The notes beneath the pieces are model-generated. The model worked only from the letters and a program-made list of their open reading frames with translations. It was not told the origin of the DNA and searched no databases. Made by a program: the position numbers and the translations under genes. This document shows positions 54,111 through 61,838 of a DNA stretch of 64,000 bases, piece by piece (position 1 is the stretch's first letter; every line of letters begins with the position of its first letter). The stretch covers positions 1 through 64,000 of the forward strand of contig CAVWOU010000014.1 of NCBI GenBank assembly GCA_963756745.1, written 5' to 3'. Origin of the DNA: DASPWW01 sp963756745. Its GTDB lineage: Bacteria > Actinomycetota > Thermoleophilia > Solirubrobacterales > 70-9.

Positions 54111-55609
54111 AGGCGCTGCTGCGCGACCACCGCGTCCGGTTGGCGCTGCTAGCGGTCGCGGCCGTCGGCGCGTATTTCCTGATCCGGCGCTTCCTCCCCG
54201 ATGTCGACCTCCAGCAGCTCGTCGAGGACGTCTCCAACACGCTCGGCGCATGGACCTATCTGATCATCGGGGCGTTCGCGTTCCTGGAGACCGGCGCGTT
54301 CGTCGGCCTCGTGGCTCCCGGCGAGACGGTCGTGATCCTCGGCGGCGCGGTTGCGGGCCAGGGGGCGACGTCCGTGTACCTCACGATCGCGATCGTGTGG
54401 ATGTCCGCTTTCGCGGGGGACTCGGCGAGCTTCCTGCTCGGGCGCCGGCTCGGCCGCGAGTTCGTGCTGCGCCACGGCCCGCGGTTCCGGATCAGCCGCG
54501 AGCGCTTCGCGCAGGTCGAGAGCTACTTCTCCCGCCACGGCGGCAAGACGATCCTGATCGGGCGGTTCGTCGGCCTCGTGCGGGCGCTGGCGCCGTTCAT
54601 CGCCGGGAGCTCGGGGATGCGCTACCGAGCGTTCGTGCCGTACAGCATCCTCGGCACCGGCCTGTGGGCGGCGACCTTTGCCCTGGTCGGCTATTTCGCC
54701 TCGAGGAGCCTCAACCGGGCGGCCGAGTACGCGGGGCGGGGGACGTTCCTGTTGGGCACGCTGATCGTGACGATCGTGGTGATCGTCGTCGCGGTGAGGT
54801 TCCTGCGACAGGCCGAGAACCGGGCGCGCGTGATCGAAGCGATGGAGCGCAGCCGGATCTTGCGCCCGCTCGTCGCGCTCGGGCGCCGCCTGCGACCGCA
54901 GGCGCGCTTTGTGTGGCGGCGCCTCACCCCGGGCGGCCTCGGCCTCCAGTTCACCTCGCTGCTGGCCGCGCTCGCGGTCGGGCTGTACGCGCTGATCGCT
55001 TACACCGTGGTTCTCTCGGGCGACGCCGGCCCCACGCCGGGTGACATGACCGCGCTCGACATCGCCCGCGATCTCGGCTCGAACTGGCTCACCGACGTGG
55101 CGGACGCGGTCACCACGCTCGGGGCGCTGTACGTCGTCCTCCCGGTGGCACTCTTGGCCGGGATCGTGCTCGCCGTTTCGAGACGGTGGCTCGAGCTGGG
55201 GGTGCTGGTCGCGGCGATGGCGATCACGATCCTCGGAGTCGACGTGATCAAGGACTCGGTCGAGCGACCGCGGCCGCCGAACGCTCCCACGGACGTGCAC
55301 GGGACCGCGTTCCCGAGCGGCCACGCGGCGTACTCGGTGGTATACGCGTGGCTCGCGCTCACCGTCGTCGTTCGCCTGCGCCCCGGCCTCACAAACGGCA
55401 CCGCCGTGCTCGTGTTCGGCATCGCGCTCACCGTCCTGATCGGGTTGACGAGGATCTATCTCGGCGTCCACTACATGAGCGACGTGATCTCCGGCTGGGG
55501 GCTCGGGGTCTCGGCGTTCTCCGCCTGCGCGGCGGCTGCCATCCTGGCCATGCATTTGCGACAAAATGCACGCAATGCTCGGGCTCATCCCAGCGGAGAT
55601 CCCGCCTGA
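54107..55609 (+). CDS. DedA-family membrane protein fused to a PAP2 phosphatase
   Basis: A 500-residue fusion. Residues 1-215 are a DedA/SNARE-associated domain: ETGAFVGLVAPGETVVILGG, GDSASFLLGRRLG and GRFVGLVRALAPFIAGSSGM. After a cytoplasmic loop, residues about 275-480 are a PAP2 lipid phosphatase with the three motifs KDSVERPRP, PSGHAA and TRIYLGVHYMSDVISG. It probably flips or scrambles and dephosphorylates undecaprenyl or another lipid pyrophosphate at the membrane. The start overlaps ispE. Confidence 0.9.
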   Translation: MKALLRDHRVRLALLAVAAVGAYFLIRRFLPDVDLQQLVEDVSNTLGAWTYLIIGAFAFLETGAFVGLVAPGETVVILGGAVAGQGATSVYLTIAIVWMSAFAGDSASFLLGRRLGREFVLRHGPRFRISRERFAQVESYFSRHGGKTILIGRFVGLVRALAPFIAGSSGMRYRAFVPYSILGTGLWAATFALVGYFASRSLNRAAEYAGRGTFLLGTLIVTIVVIVVAVRFLRQAENRARVIEAMERSRILRPLVALGRRLRPQARFVWRRLTPGGLGLQFTSLLAALAVGLYALIAYTVVLSGDAGPTPGDMTALDIARDLGSNWLTDVADAVTTLGALYVVLPVALLAGIVLAVSRRWLELGVLVAAMAITILGVDVIKDSVERPRPPNAPTDVHGTAFPSGHAAYSVVYAWLALTVVVRLRPGLTNGTAVLVFGIALTVLIGLTRIYLGVHYMSDVISGWGLGVSAFSACAAAAILAMHLRQNARNARAHPSGDPA

Positions 55610-55823
55610 GTACCTGCTGTTCGGTGGCGCCGGGGTCATCAGCCTGCTCGCGTTCGCGGCGCTGATCCTGGCGCCCGCGATCGGGTCGTACGGCCGCACG
55701 TGGGAGAAGGCCACGGCGGCGGTCCTGTCGCTGTTCGTGCTCGCGGCGCTCGTGCTCGCGGGCGTCGCGATCGGTGTCGCGATCGTGTACTGGTGGGAGG
55801 ACATCACCGGCTTGATCTCCTGA
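55566..55823 (+). CDS. small two-helix membrane protein
   Basis: An 85-residue hydrophobic protein with helices at about 18-37 and 52-72. It overlaps the end of the DedA-PAP2 gene by 44 bases (or 35 from the second ATG at 55575). No family recognised; codon use in this frame and two clean membrane spans support coding. It could be an accessory subunit of the fusion. Confidence 0.55.
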   Translation: MHAMLGLIPAEIPPEYLLFGGAGVISLLAFAALILAPAIGSYGRTWEKATAAVLSLFVLAALVLAGVAIGVAIVYWWEDITGLIS

Positions 55824-55863
55824 TCAAGTCCGCTCGCTCCGTCCAGTGAGCCAGGGACGGCGA

Positions 55864-55927
55864 ACGGTGATGCGGGCGAGATCGTGCCGCGACGGATGGA
55901 GCGGCACGAGTGAGACCGCATGCGCCG
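55864..55927. repeat. palindromic element upstream of pucR-type gene
   Basis: TCGTGCCGC (55882-55890) and GCGGCACGA (55901-55909) form a perfect 9-bp stem around GACGGATGGA; outer TGCGG/CCGCA (55871-55875, 55916-55920) also pair. The centre resembles the GGACG...GAGCGG core. Confidence 0.5.
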
Positions 55928-55948
55928 CGAGCGGGTTACGGGCAGGAC

Positions 55949-55954
55949 TAGACT
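55949..55954 (+). promoter_or_regulatory. -10 box for the PucR regulator
   Basis: TAGACT ends 6 bases before the ATG at 55961. Confidence 0.4.
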
Positions 55955-55960
55955 TTTCGG

Positions 55961-57181
55961 ATGAGCGCGAGGTCCAAGACCCAGCGCGGGGCGCCGCTCG
56001 ACGCGCTGTCCGAGGCGGTCGAGTCGGGGGCCGGTCTGCCCGAGGCGGCGCGAGCCGCCGGCCGCGCGCTCGACGCGAGCGTCGCGCTGATCGATCGCTC
56101 GAGCGCGGTCCTCGCGGTGGCCGCATCGTCGAGCGCCGAGGAGCAGAAGCTGCTATCGGGCGCCGAAGGAGTGACCACTATGCCGCTTCGGGTTGCGGAT
56201 GCGGCGGTCGGCGAGCTTCGCTACCGGCCCCGCTCGGGGACGAGCCCAGATCAGGTCACGACGCGGATGGTCGCGACCCTGCTCGCGCTCGAGCTCGAGC
56301 GGTCGCGCTCGCCGGAGTGGGAGTCCGACCGGCTCGCGGGCGATTTCGTGTCGGCGGTGCTCGCGCGCGAGGTCACCGATCGGGGCGACATCATCGCCCG
56401 CGCCGCGGAGCACGGCGCGGCGCTCGACGACGGCGCCGGCATGGTGATCGCGCGAGCCGCCCCCCACGCGCCGCAGACCGAAGAGTGGCGCGAGCGCGTG
56501 CTTACGCTCGCGACCCGGGCGCTGCGGGCGGCCAGTCGTGGATCGCTCACGGCCGGGCGTGACGGCGAGGTGGCGGAGGTCGCCGCGGTCGTGCCGTGCC
56601 CGGGGGAGGATGAGCTGGACCGAGCGGCGGCGGTGCTGGGGCGCGAGCTGACGGCTTCACTCGAGGGGTTCGCGGTGACGGTGGCGCGTAGTCGCTGGAC
56701 CGCGGATCCGGTCGACCTGTACCGCGCCGGGAAGGAGGCGCTGCTGGCGGCGAACGTCGGCGAGGCCGAGGGACGTGCGCTGATCGCGTTCGAGGAAACC
56801 GGCGCCTACCGGCTGCTGCTGCCGGCGATGAGCGAGGACCCGGGAGAGCTCGAGCGCTTCTACGAGGAGACGGTCGCCCCGCTCGTCGCGTACGACGACC
56901 AGTACGAGACAGACCTGCTGACGACGGTCGAGACCTTCCTCGACAACGACGGCAACGTGACGCCGACCGCGGAGAGCCTGTTCACCCACCGCCATACCGT
57001 GCGCTACCGCCTCGAGCGGGTGAAGGAGCTCGCCGGCCACGACATCTTCTCGACCGAGGGTCGGGAGAAGCTCAGCCTCGGGCTCAAGGCGATGCGGGTG
57101 CTGGGGATCGCGTCGCCGCGCGGCCCGGCGACCGAGCCCGGAACCGAGGCCGGCCAGGTCCGCCGCCCGAGCGACGACTGA
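55961..57181 (+). CDS. PucR family transcriptional regulator
   Basis: A 406-residue regulator. The N-terminal half is a GAF-like/PucR sensory region (DASVALIDRSSAVLAV; LGELRYRP-like), the middle is a GGDEF-related regulatory fold, and the C-terminus has the PucR helix-turn-helix: LLTTVETFLDNDGNVTPTAESLFTHRHTVRYRLERVKELAGHD. Ligand and targets unknown. It appears to be a single-gene unit next to a palindromic element. Confidence 0.9.
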   Translation: MSARSKTQRGAPLDALSEAVESGAGLPEAARAAGRALDASVALIDRSSAVLAVAASSSAEEQKLLSGAEGVTTMPLRVADAAVGELRYRPRSGTSPDQVTTRMVATLLALELERSRSPEWESDRLAGDFVSAVLAREVTDRGDIIARAAEHGAALDDGAGMVIARAAPHAPQTEEWRERVLTLATRALRAASRGSLTAGRDGEVAEVAAVVPCPGEDELDRAAAVLGRELTASLEGFAVTVARSRWTADPVDLYRAGKEALLAANVGEAEGRALIAFEETGAYRLLLPAMSEDPGELERFYEETVAPLVAYDDQYETDLLTTVETFLDNDGNVTPTAESLFTHRHTVRYRLERVKELAGHDIFSTEGREKLSLGLKAMRVLGIASPRGPATEPGTEAGQVRRPSDD

Positions 57182-57269
57182 CGCACCGGTTCGCGCTGGA
57201 TCAGGCCACAATGCGGGTCGCGGAGTAGATACCGGATCGGATGGCTAAGGTCAGATCGACACACCCCGC

Positions 57270-57342
57270 TGGGGAGTCGTCTAACCAGGCAAGACAGGGG
57301 CCTTTGGAGCCTCGAATCCCGGTTCGAATCCGGGCTCCCCAG
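57270..57342 (+). tRNA. tRNA-Gln (anticodon TTG)
   Basis: Acceptor stem TGGGGAG/CTCCCCA, D-arm GTCT...AGAC, anticodon stem GGGGC/GCCTC around CTTTGGA (anticodon TTG, glutamine) and T-arm CCCGG-TTCGAAT-CCGGG are complete; discriminator G and no encoded CCA. An HNH endonuclease gene starts 30 bases downstream. Confidence 0.93.
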
Positions 57343-57371
57343 CTCTTCGGCCGTCCGACCGCCTTGCGAAC

Positions 57372-58403
57372 ATGTGTTCGGCGGTGGCTCCTCCGTTTAC
57401 AAGCTCGGAACTGGCTCGAGCGATTGAACAATCCCGTTCCTGGACCGAGACCGTGAAGCGGCTCGGCTACGCCGGAAACAACGCCAAGACAGCGAAAAAG
57501 TACGCTGCCTCCTGGGGAATCTCGACTGGCCACTTCGACCCTGACGCGGCCCGGAGGGAGGCGATTCGTCCGCGGTTCACTGAGGAGCAACTGCGAGCGG
57601 CGGTTGCCGAATCGCTCTCCTTCGCCGAGACCCTGCGTCGCCTGGGCTACTGCCACACCGGCGCCAACCCCAGGACCGTGAAGAAGTACGTTCGGATCTG
57701 GCGGATATCCACAGAGCATTTCGATCCTGACGCTGGGCGGCGCAGGGCTCTGGAGATCAACGGACGTTCAGCGATCCCCCTGGACCAGGTCCTAGTGGAG
57801 GGCTCCTCCTACCATCGTGGGCACCTAAAGCAACGGCTGTTCGAGGCCGGACTAAAGGACAGGCGGTGTGAGCTGTGTGGACAGGACGAGACCTGGAAGG
57901 GACGCCCCATGTCCCTCATCCTCGATCACATCAACGGGATCTCCACGGATAACCGCCTTGAGAATCTCAGGCTGGTATGTCCGAACTGCGCTGCGACGCT
58001 CGAGACCCACTGCGGGCGGAAGAGCCGCCTGCCCCGGGTCGAGCGGAGCTGTGCTCGCTGCGGGAGGTCTTTCCTCGTCAAGTATTCCCGCCAGCGCTAT
58101 TGCTCGCGATCATGCGGAACACGCTGGGATCGCACTCGAACGCGCCAGCGGGGGTCGATGGGCGTTGCTCGCGTCGGCGCGCGCAAGGTGGAACGTCCGC
58201 CTCGCGAACAGCTCATCCGTGAGATCGACGAGCTCGGCTATCTCGCCGTGGGACGCAAGTACGGGGTGTCGGACACGGCGATCCGCAAATGGGTTCGTCA
58301 GTACGAGCGCGAGCGCGCGATCGCCGAGGGGAGGGATCCGGAGCTGATCCAGATACCACGGCGCACCTGGCCGAACCGACACCGCGACAAGGACGCCGCC
58401 TAA
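57372..58403 (+). CDS. HNH endonuclease with doubled N-terminal DNA-binding module
   Basis: A 343-residue protein. Two similar 48-residue modules (TSSELARAIEQSRSWTETVK...ISTGHFDPDA and TEEQLRAAVAESLSFAETLR...ISTEHFDPDA) form the N-terminus. The HNH nuclease is at about 165-215: CELCG, LDHINGISTDNRLENLRLVCPNCAA. A further CARCGRSF...YCSRSCG zinc ribbon and a C-terminal helix-turn-helix (LGYLAVGRKYGVSDTAIRKWV) follow. Such free-standing nucleases behave as mobile genes; its place just after a tRNA gene fits that. Target unknown. Confidence 0.85.
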   Translation: MCSAVAPPFTSSELARAIEQSRSWTETVKRLGYAGNNAKTAKKYAASWGISTGHFDPDAARREAIRPRFTEEQLRAAVAESLSFAETLRRLGYCHTGANPRTVKKYVRIWRISTEHFDPDAGRRRALEINGRSAIPLDQVLVEGSSYHRGHLKQRLFEAGLKDRRCELCGQDETWKGRPMSLILDHINGISTDNRLENLRLVCPNCAATLETHCGRKSRLPRVERSCARCGRSFLVKYSRQRYCSRSCGTRWDRTRTRQRGSMGVARVGARKVERPPREQLIREIDELGYLAVGRKYGVSDTAIRKWVRQYERERAIAEGRDPELIQIPRRTWPNRHRDKDAA

Positions 58404-58454
58404 TGACAACGCACGCTCGGGTGCGTGCGACTCGCGGAAGCACCCGCAAGCGCC

Positions 58455-58460
58455 TACGAT
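58455..58460 (+). promoter_or_regulatory. -10 box for glmU
   Basis: TACGAT ends 7 bases before the GTG start of glmU. Confidence 0.4.
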
Positions 58461-58467
58461 TCCGAAG

Positions 58468-59880
58468 GTGAGCGGCGCGCCCACCGTTCTCGTCATGGCC
58501 GCGGGCGAGGGCACGCGGATGCGATCGTCGCTGCCCAAGGTCATGCATCCCGTCGCCGGTCGCCCGATGATCGCGTGGCCGGTGCTTGCGGCGCGCGAGG
58601 CGGGCGCCGGGAGGGTCGCGGTGATCGTGTCTCCCGGCGACGACGTCGCGCCCGCGCTCCCGGACGGCGTCGAGACCGTCGTCCAGCCGGTTGCCGACGG
58701 CACCGGCGGGGCCGTCCGCGCGGCGCTCGACCTCGTGCGCGACGGGGACACCATCCTCGTCCTCTCGGGCGACCACCCGATGATCTCGGCCGAAGCGCTC
58801 ACCGAGCTGCTCGAAACACACCGCGCGGCGGGTGCCGCCGCCACCCTGATGACGACCGAGCTCGACGACCCCGGCAGCTACGGCCGGATCGTGCGCGACG
58901 CGGACGGCGAGGTCGAGCGAATCGTCGAGGCCAAGCATCCGGGCGACGCCACGCCGGAGGAGCTCGCGATCCGCGAGATCAACACCGGCACGTACGTCTT
59001 CGAGGCGGGGCCGCTCCTCGAATCGCTCGGCCGGATCGGCAACGACAACGTCGCCGGCGAGTACTACATCGGCGACGTCCTTCCCCTGCTGCGCCAGAAC
59101 GGGAGGCGAGTGGCCGCGTATCGCTCCGCCGACCGCAGCGTCAACCTCGGCGTCAACACGCGGCTGGAGCTCGCCGAGGCGAATCGCGTCGCGCGGCGCC
59201 GCATCCTCGATCGACACATGCTCGCCGGCGTCACGATCGTCGACCCCGGCGCCGCGTGGGTCGAGGCCGAGGTCGAGATCGAGCCCGACGCGACGCTCGA
59301 GCCCGGCTGTGTGCTGCGCGGCGCCACCCGCATCGGCGGCGGGGCGGCGGTCGGACCGTTCACGACCCTGATCGACACGGTCCTCGGCGCGGGCGCCGTC
59401 GTCATGCACTCGTATCTGGTCGAGTGCGACGTGCTGGACCGCTGCTCGGTGGGCCCGTTCGCCCACATCCGACCCCGGACCACCCTCCGCGAGGGCGCCA
59501 AGGCGGGAGCCTTCGTCGAGATCAAGGGATCCGATGTCGGGGCTGGCAGCAAGATCCCCCACCTCTCGTACATCGGCGACGCCAAGATCGGGGAGGACGC
59601 CAACATCGGCGCCGGATCGATCACCGCGAACTGGGATGGATTCCGCAAACACCGGACGGTGATCGGCGATCATGTTCGGATCGGGGTTGACACGGCGCTG
59701 GTCGCTCCCGTACACGTCGGTGATGCGGCCTACACTGGGGCCGGCTCCGTGATCACCGGGGACGTCCCTCCCGGGGCCCTCGGGATCTCGCGCCCGGAGC
59801 AACGCAACGTCGAGCGATACGCCGACAGAAAGGCGAACGAGGCACAGCGACAGGAGGACGGCGAGCCGGAGCAGGGCTGA
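58468..59880 (+). CDS. glmU: bifunctional UDP-GlcNAc pyrophosphorylase/glucosamine-1-P acetyltransferase
   Basis: A 470-residue GlmU. The N-terminal uridylyltransferase has VLVMAAGEGTRMRSSLPKVMHPVAGRPM and GNDNVAGEYYIGDVL; the C-terminal left-handed beta-helix (about 245-450) has hexapeptide repeats and the acetyltransferase segment RPRTTLREGAKAGAFVEIKGS and SYIGDAKIGEDANIGAGSITANWDG. It makes UDP-GlcNAc for peptidoglycan. The stop overlaps the start of prs (TGATG), a conserved glmU-prs pair. Confidence 0.96.
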   Translation: MSGAPTVLVMAAGEGTRMRSSLPKVMHPVAGRPMIAWPVLAAREAGAGRVAVIVSPGDDVAPALPDGVETVVQPVADGTGGAVRAALDLVRDGDTILVLSGDHPMISAEALTELLETHRAAGAAATLMTTELDDPGSYGRIVRDADGEVERIVEAKHPGDATPEELAIREINTGTYVFEAGPLLESLGRIGNDNVAGEYYIGDVLPLLRQNGRRVAAYRSADRSVNLGVNTRLELAEANRVARRRILDRHMLAGVTIVDPGAAWVEAEVEIEPDATLEPGCVLRGATRIGGGAAVGPFTTLIDTVLGAGAVVMHSYLVECDVLDRCSVGPFAHIRPRTTLREGAKAGAFVEIKGSDVGAGSKIPHLSYIGDAKIGEDANIGAGSITANWDGFRKHRTVIGDHVRIGVDTALVAPVHVGDAAYTGAGSVITGDVPPGALGISRPEQRNVERYADRKANEAQRQEDGEPEQG

Positions 59881-60926
59881 TGAGCACGATCGAAGAGCGC
59901 ATCGTCGAGGAGCGCACCGAGCCCCTCACCCACATCCCGCAGGACTACACCAAGCGCCTGATGGTGTTCGGCGGGCGCGCGTCGATGGAGCTCGCCGCGA
60001 AGATCGCCGGGAAGCTCGACGTCGATCTCGGCACGGTCGATCTGCGCACGTTCTCCAACGGAGAGGTCTACTGCCGCTACGAGGAGTCGATCCGCGGCGC
60101 CGACGTCTTCCTCGTCCAGTCGACGGCGCGCAACGAGTCAACCGGGATGACCCCGAACGACGCGCTGATGGAGCTCCTGGTGATGATCGACGCCGCGCAG
60201 GGCGCCTCCGCCCACCGAATCATCGCCGTGATGCCGTGGTACGGGTACTCGCGCCAGGACAAGAAGTCCTCGCCGCGCGAGCCGATCTCGGCGCGGGTCG
60301 TCGCCCACTGCCTCGAGGAGATCGGTGTCGACCGCATCCTGACCATGGACCTGCACGCCGGCCAGGTACAGGGATTCTTCACGGTGCCGGTGGACCACAT
60401 GACCGCGATGCCGATGCTCACGCAGTGGTTCCTCGACCAGCCGTTCGGACAGGATCTCGTGGTCGTCTCCCCCGACGCCGGCCGCGTAAAGCTGGCCCGA
60501 AACTTCGCCCGCAAGCTCGGTGTGCACTGGGCCGTACTCGAGAAGGAGCGCCCCGACCAGCAGGTGGCGGAGATCGGCTACGTGGTCGGCGAGGTGCGGG
60601 GGAAGACCTGCGTGCTCGTCGACGACATGATCGACACTGCCGGCACGCTGTGCGCAGCCGCTACGACGCTGAAGGAGGAGGGCGCGGCGAACGTGATCGC
60701 GGCCGCGACGCACGGGGTGTTCTCCGGGCCCGCGTACGAGCGGCTCGCGTACGAGAACTCCGGCATCGAGCGGATCGTCGTCACCGACACCATCCCCCAG
60801 CGGCGCGGCGCGCCGGAGAACATCACCGTGCTCTCGACGGCCCAGGTGCTCGCCGACTCGATCCGCCGCATTTTCACCGACGACTCGGTGAGCGAGATCT
60901 TCGCCGGCGAGAACCAGCTGTTCTAG
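59880..60926 (+). CDS. prs: ribose-phosphate pyrophosphokinase
   Basis: A 348-residue PRPP synthetase. It contains FSNGEVYCRYEESIRGADVFLVQS, VMPWYGYSRQDKKSSPREPISARV, the PRPP-binding VLVDDMIDTAGTL and GRVKLARNFA. The first 22 residues are an extra N-terminal segment. PRPP feeds purine, pyrimidine, His and Trp synthesis. Translationally coupled to glmU. Confidence 0.96.
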   Translation: MSTIEERIVEERTEPLTHIPQDYTKRLMVFGGRASMELAAKIAGKLDVDLGTVDLRTFSNGEVYCRYEESIRGADVFLVQSTARNESTGMTPNDALMELLVMIDAAQGASAHRIIAVMPWYGYSRQDKKSSPREPISARVVAHCLEEIGVDRILTMDLHAGQVQGFFTVPVDHMTAMPMLTQWFLDQPFGQDLVVVSPDAGRVKLARNFARKLGVHWAVLEKERPDQQVAEIGYVVGEVRGKTCVLVDDMIDTAGTLCAAATTLKEEGAANVIAAATHGVFSGPAYERLAYENSGIERIVVTDTIPQRRGAPENITVLSTAQVLADSIRRIFTDDSVSEIFAGENQLF

Positions 60927-61063
60927 TTGCGAGGATCGGCTGCCCGCGCGAACGCGAGGGGCTGAGATGCCGGCCCGGGGAATCCAGCACGGCCCGAGCA
61001 GATCGACATAGAAGGCGAGCGATCGCTCGACGTCTCGGTGGGCCGAGCGCGAACTGAGGTGAT

Positions 61064-61765
61064 GTGAAAAGGATCGGCCACAAGGGGGCCGACGCCGTCG
61101 CCCCCGGCAACACGCTGGAGAGCTACCGCGCGGCGGTCGAGCTCGGCGTCGACATGATCGAGCTCGACGTCCTGCGGGTCCGCGACGGCGAGTTCGTGAT
61201 CGCCCACGATTTCGGCGACGCCCGCGAGCGCGACGCGCTCTCGCTCGCCGAGGGGCTCGACGCCTTCACCCGCCCGCCGCTCGATCGGGTCGAACTCGAC
61301 TGCGATCTCAAGCTCCCCGGCGGCGAGGACCGGCTGGCGGGCGCGCTGAGGGACGGCGATCTCCTCGACCGCGCGATGGTCTCGACGATGGAGCTCTCGA
61401 GCCTGCGGCGGCTGCGGGAGATCGAGCCCGCGCTTCGCCTCGGCTGGACCTACCCCAAGGTCACCCGCGACTGGGACGGCAAGCGGTGGGCGCGCCCCGC
61501 CGTCGCCGCCGCGCTCGCGCTGATGCGCCGTCGCCTACCCGGGCTCGCTGCCGAGACGATCCCCGGCCTCGAGGTTCAGGCGCTGTGGGTGTACTGGCCG
61601 CTCGTCACGCGGGCCCTCGTCGAGACAGCGGCCGTGGCCGGCGTCGAGGTGTTCGCGTGGACCGTCGACGACCCCCGTCGCATGCGCGCGCTGCGGGCGC
61701 TCGGTGTGGACGGGATCTGCACCAACGATCCGCGCCTGTTCGCCGAGCTGGTGGGCGCGAACTAG
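61064..61765 (+). CDS. glycerophosphodiester phosphodiesterase
   Basis: A 233-residue GDPD. KRIGHKGADAVAPGNTLESYRAAVELGVDMIELDV includes the catalytic His6 and the metal-binding Glu-Asp pair; VIAHDF holds the second His. It ends with VFAWTVDDPRRMRALRALGVDGICTNDP. It has no signal peptide, so it is cytoplasmic and cleaves glycerophosphodiesters to glycerol-3-phosphate. A GAGGTGA ribosome site precedes the GTG start. Confidence 0.9.
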   Translation: MKRIGHKGADAVAPGNTLESYRAAVELGVDMIELDVLRVRDGEFVIAHDFGDARERDALSLAEGLDAFTRPPLDRVELDCDLKLPGGEDRLAGALRDGDLLDRAMVSTMELSSLRRLREIEPALRLGWTYPKVTRDWDGKRWARPAVAAALALMRRRLPGLAAETIPGLEVQALWVYWPLVTRALVETAAVAGVEVFAWTVDDPRRMRALRALGVDGICTNDPRLFAELVGAN

Positions 61766-61824
61766 AGGTCCTCGGCACGGCGCTGCGCTTCGTCGGCGGG
61801 CGCTGGGCCCCGGCCACGCGTAGA

Positions 61825-61830
61825 TAGAGT
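61825..61830 (+). promoter_or_regulatory. -10 box for the DHA2 transporter
   Basis: TAGAGT ends 8 bases before the ATG at 61839. Confidence 0.35.
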
Positions 61831-61838
61831 CCGCCGCG

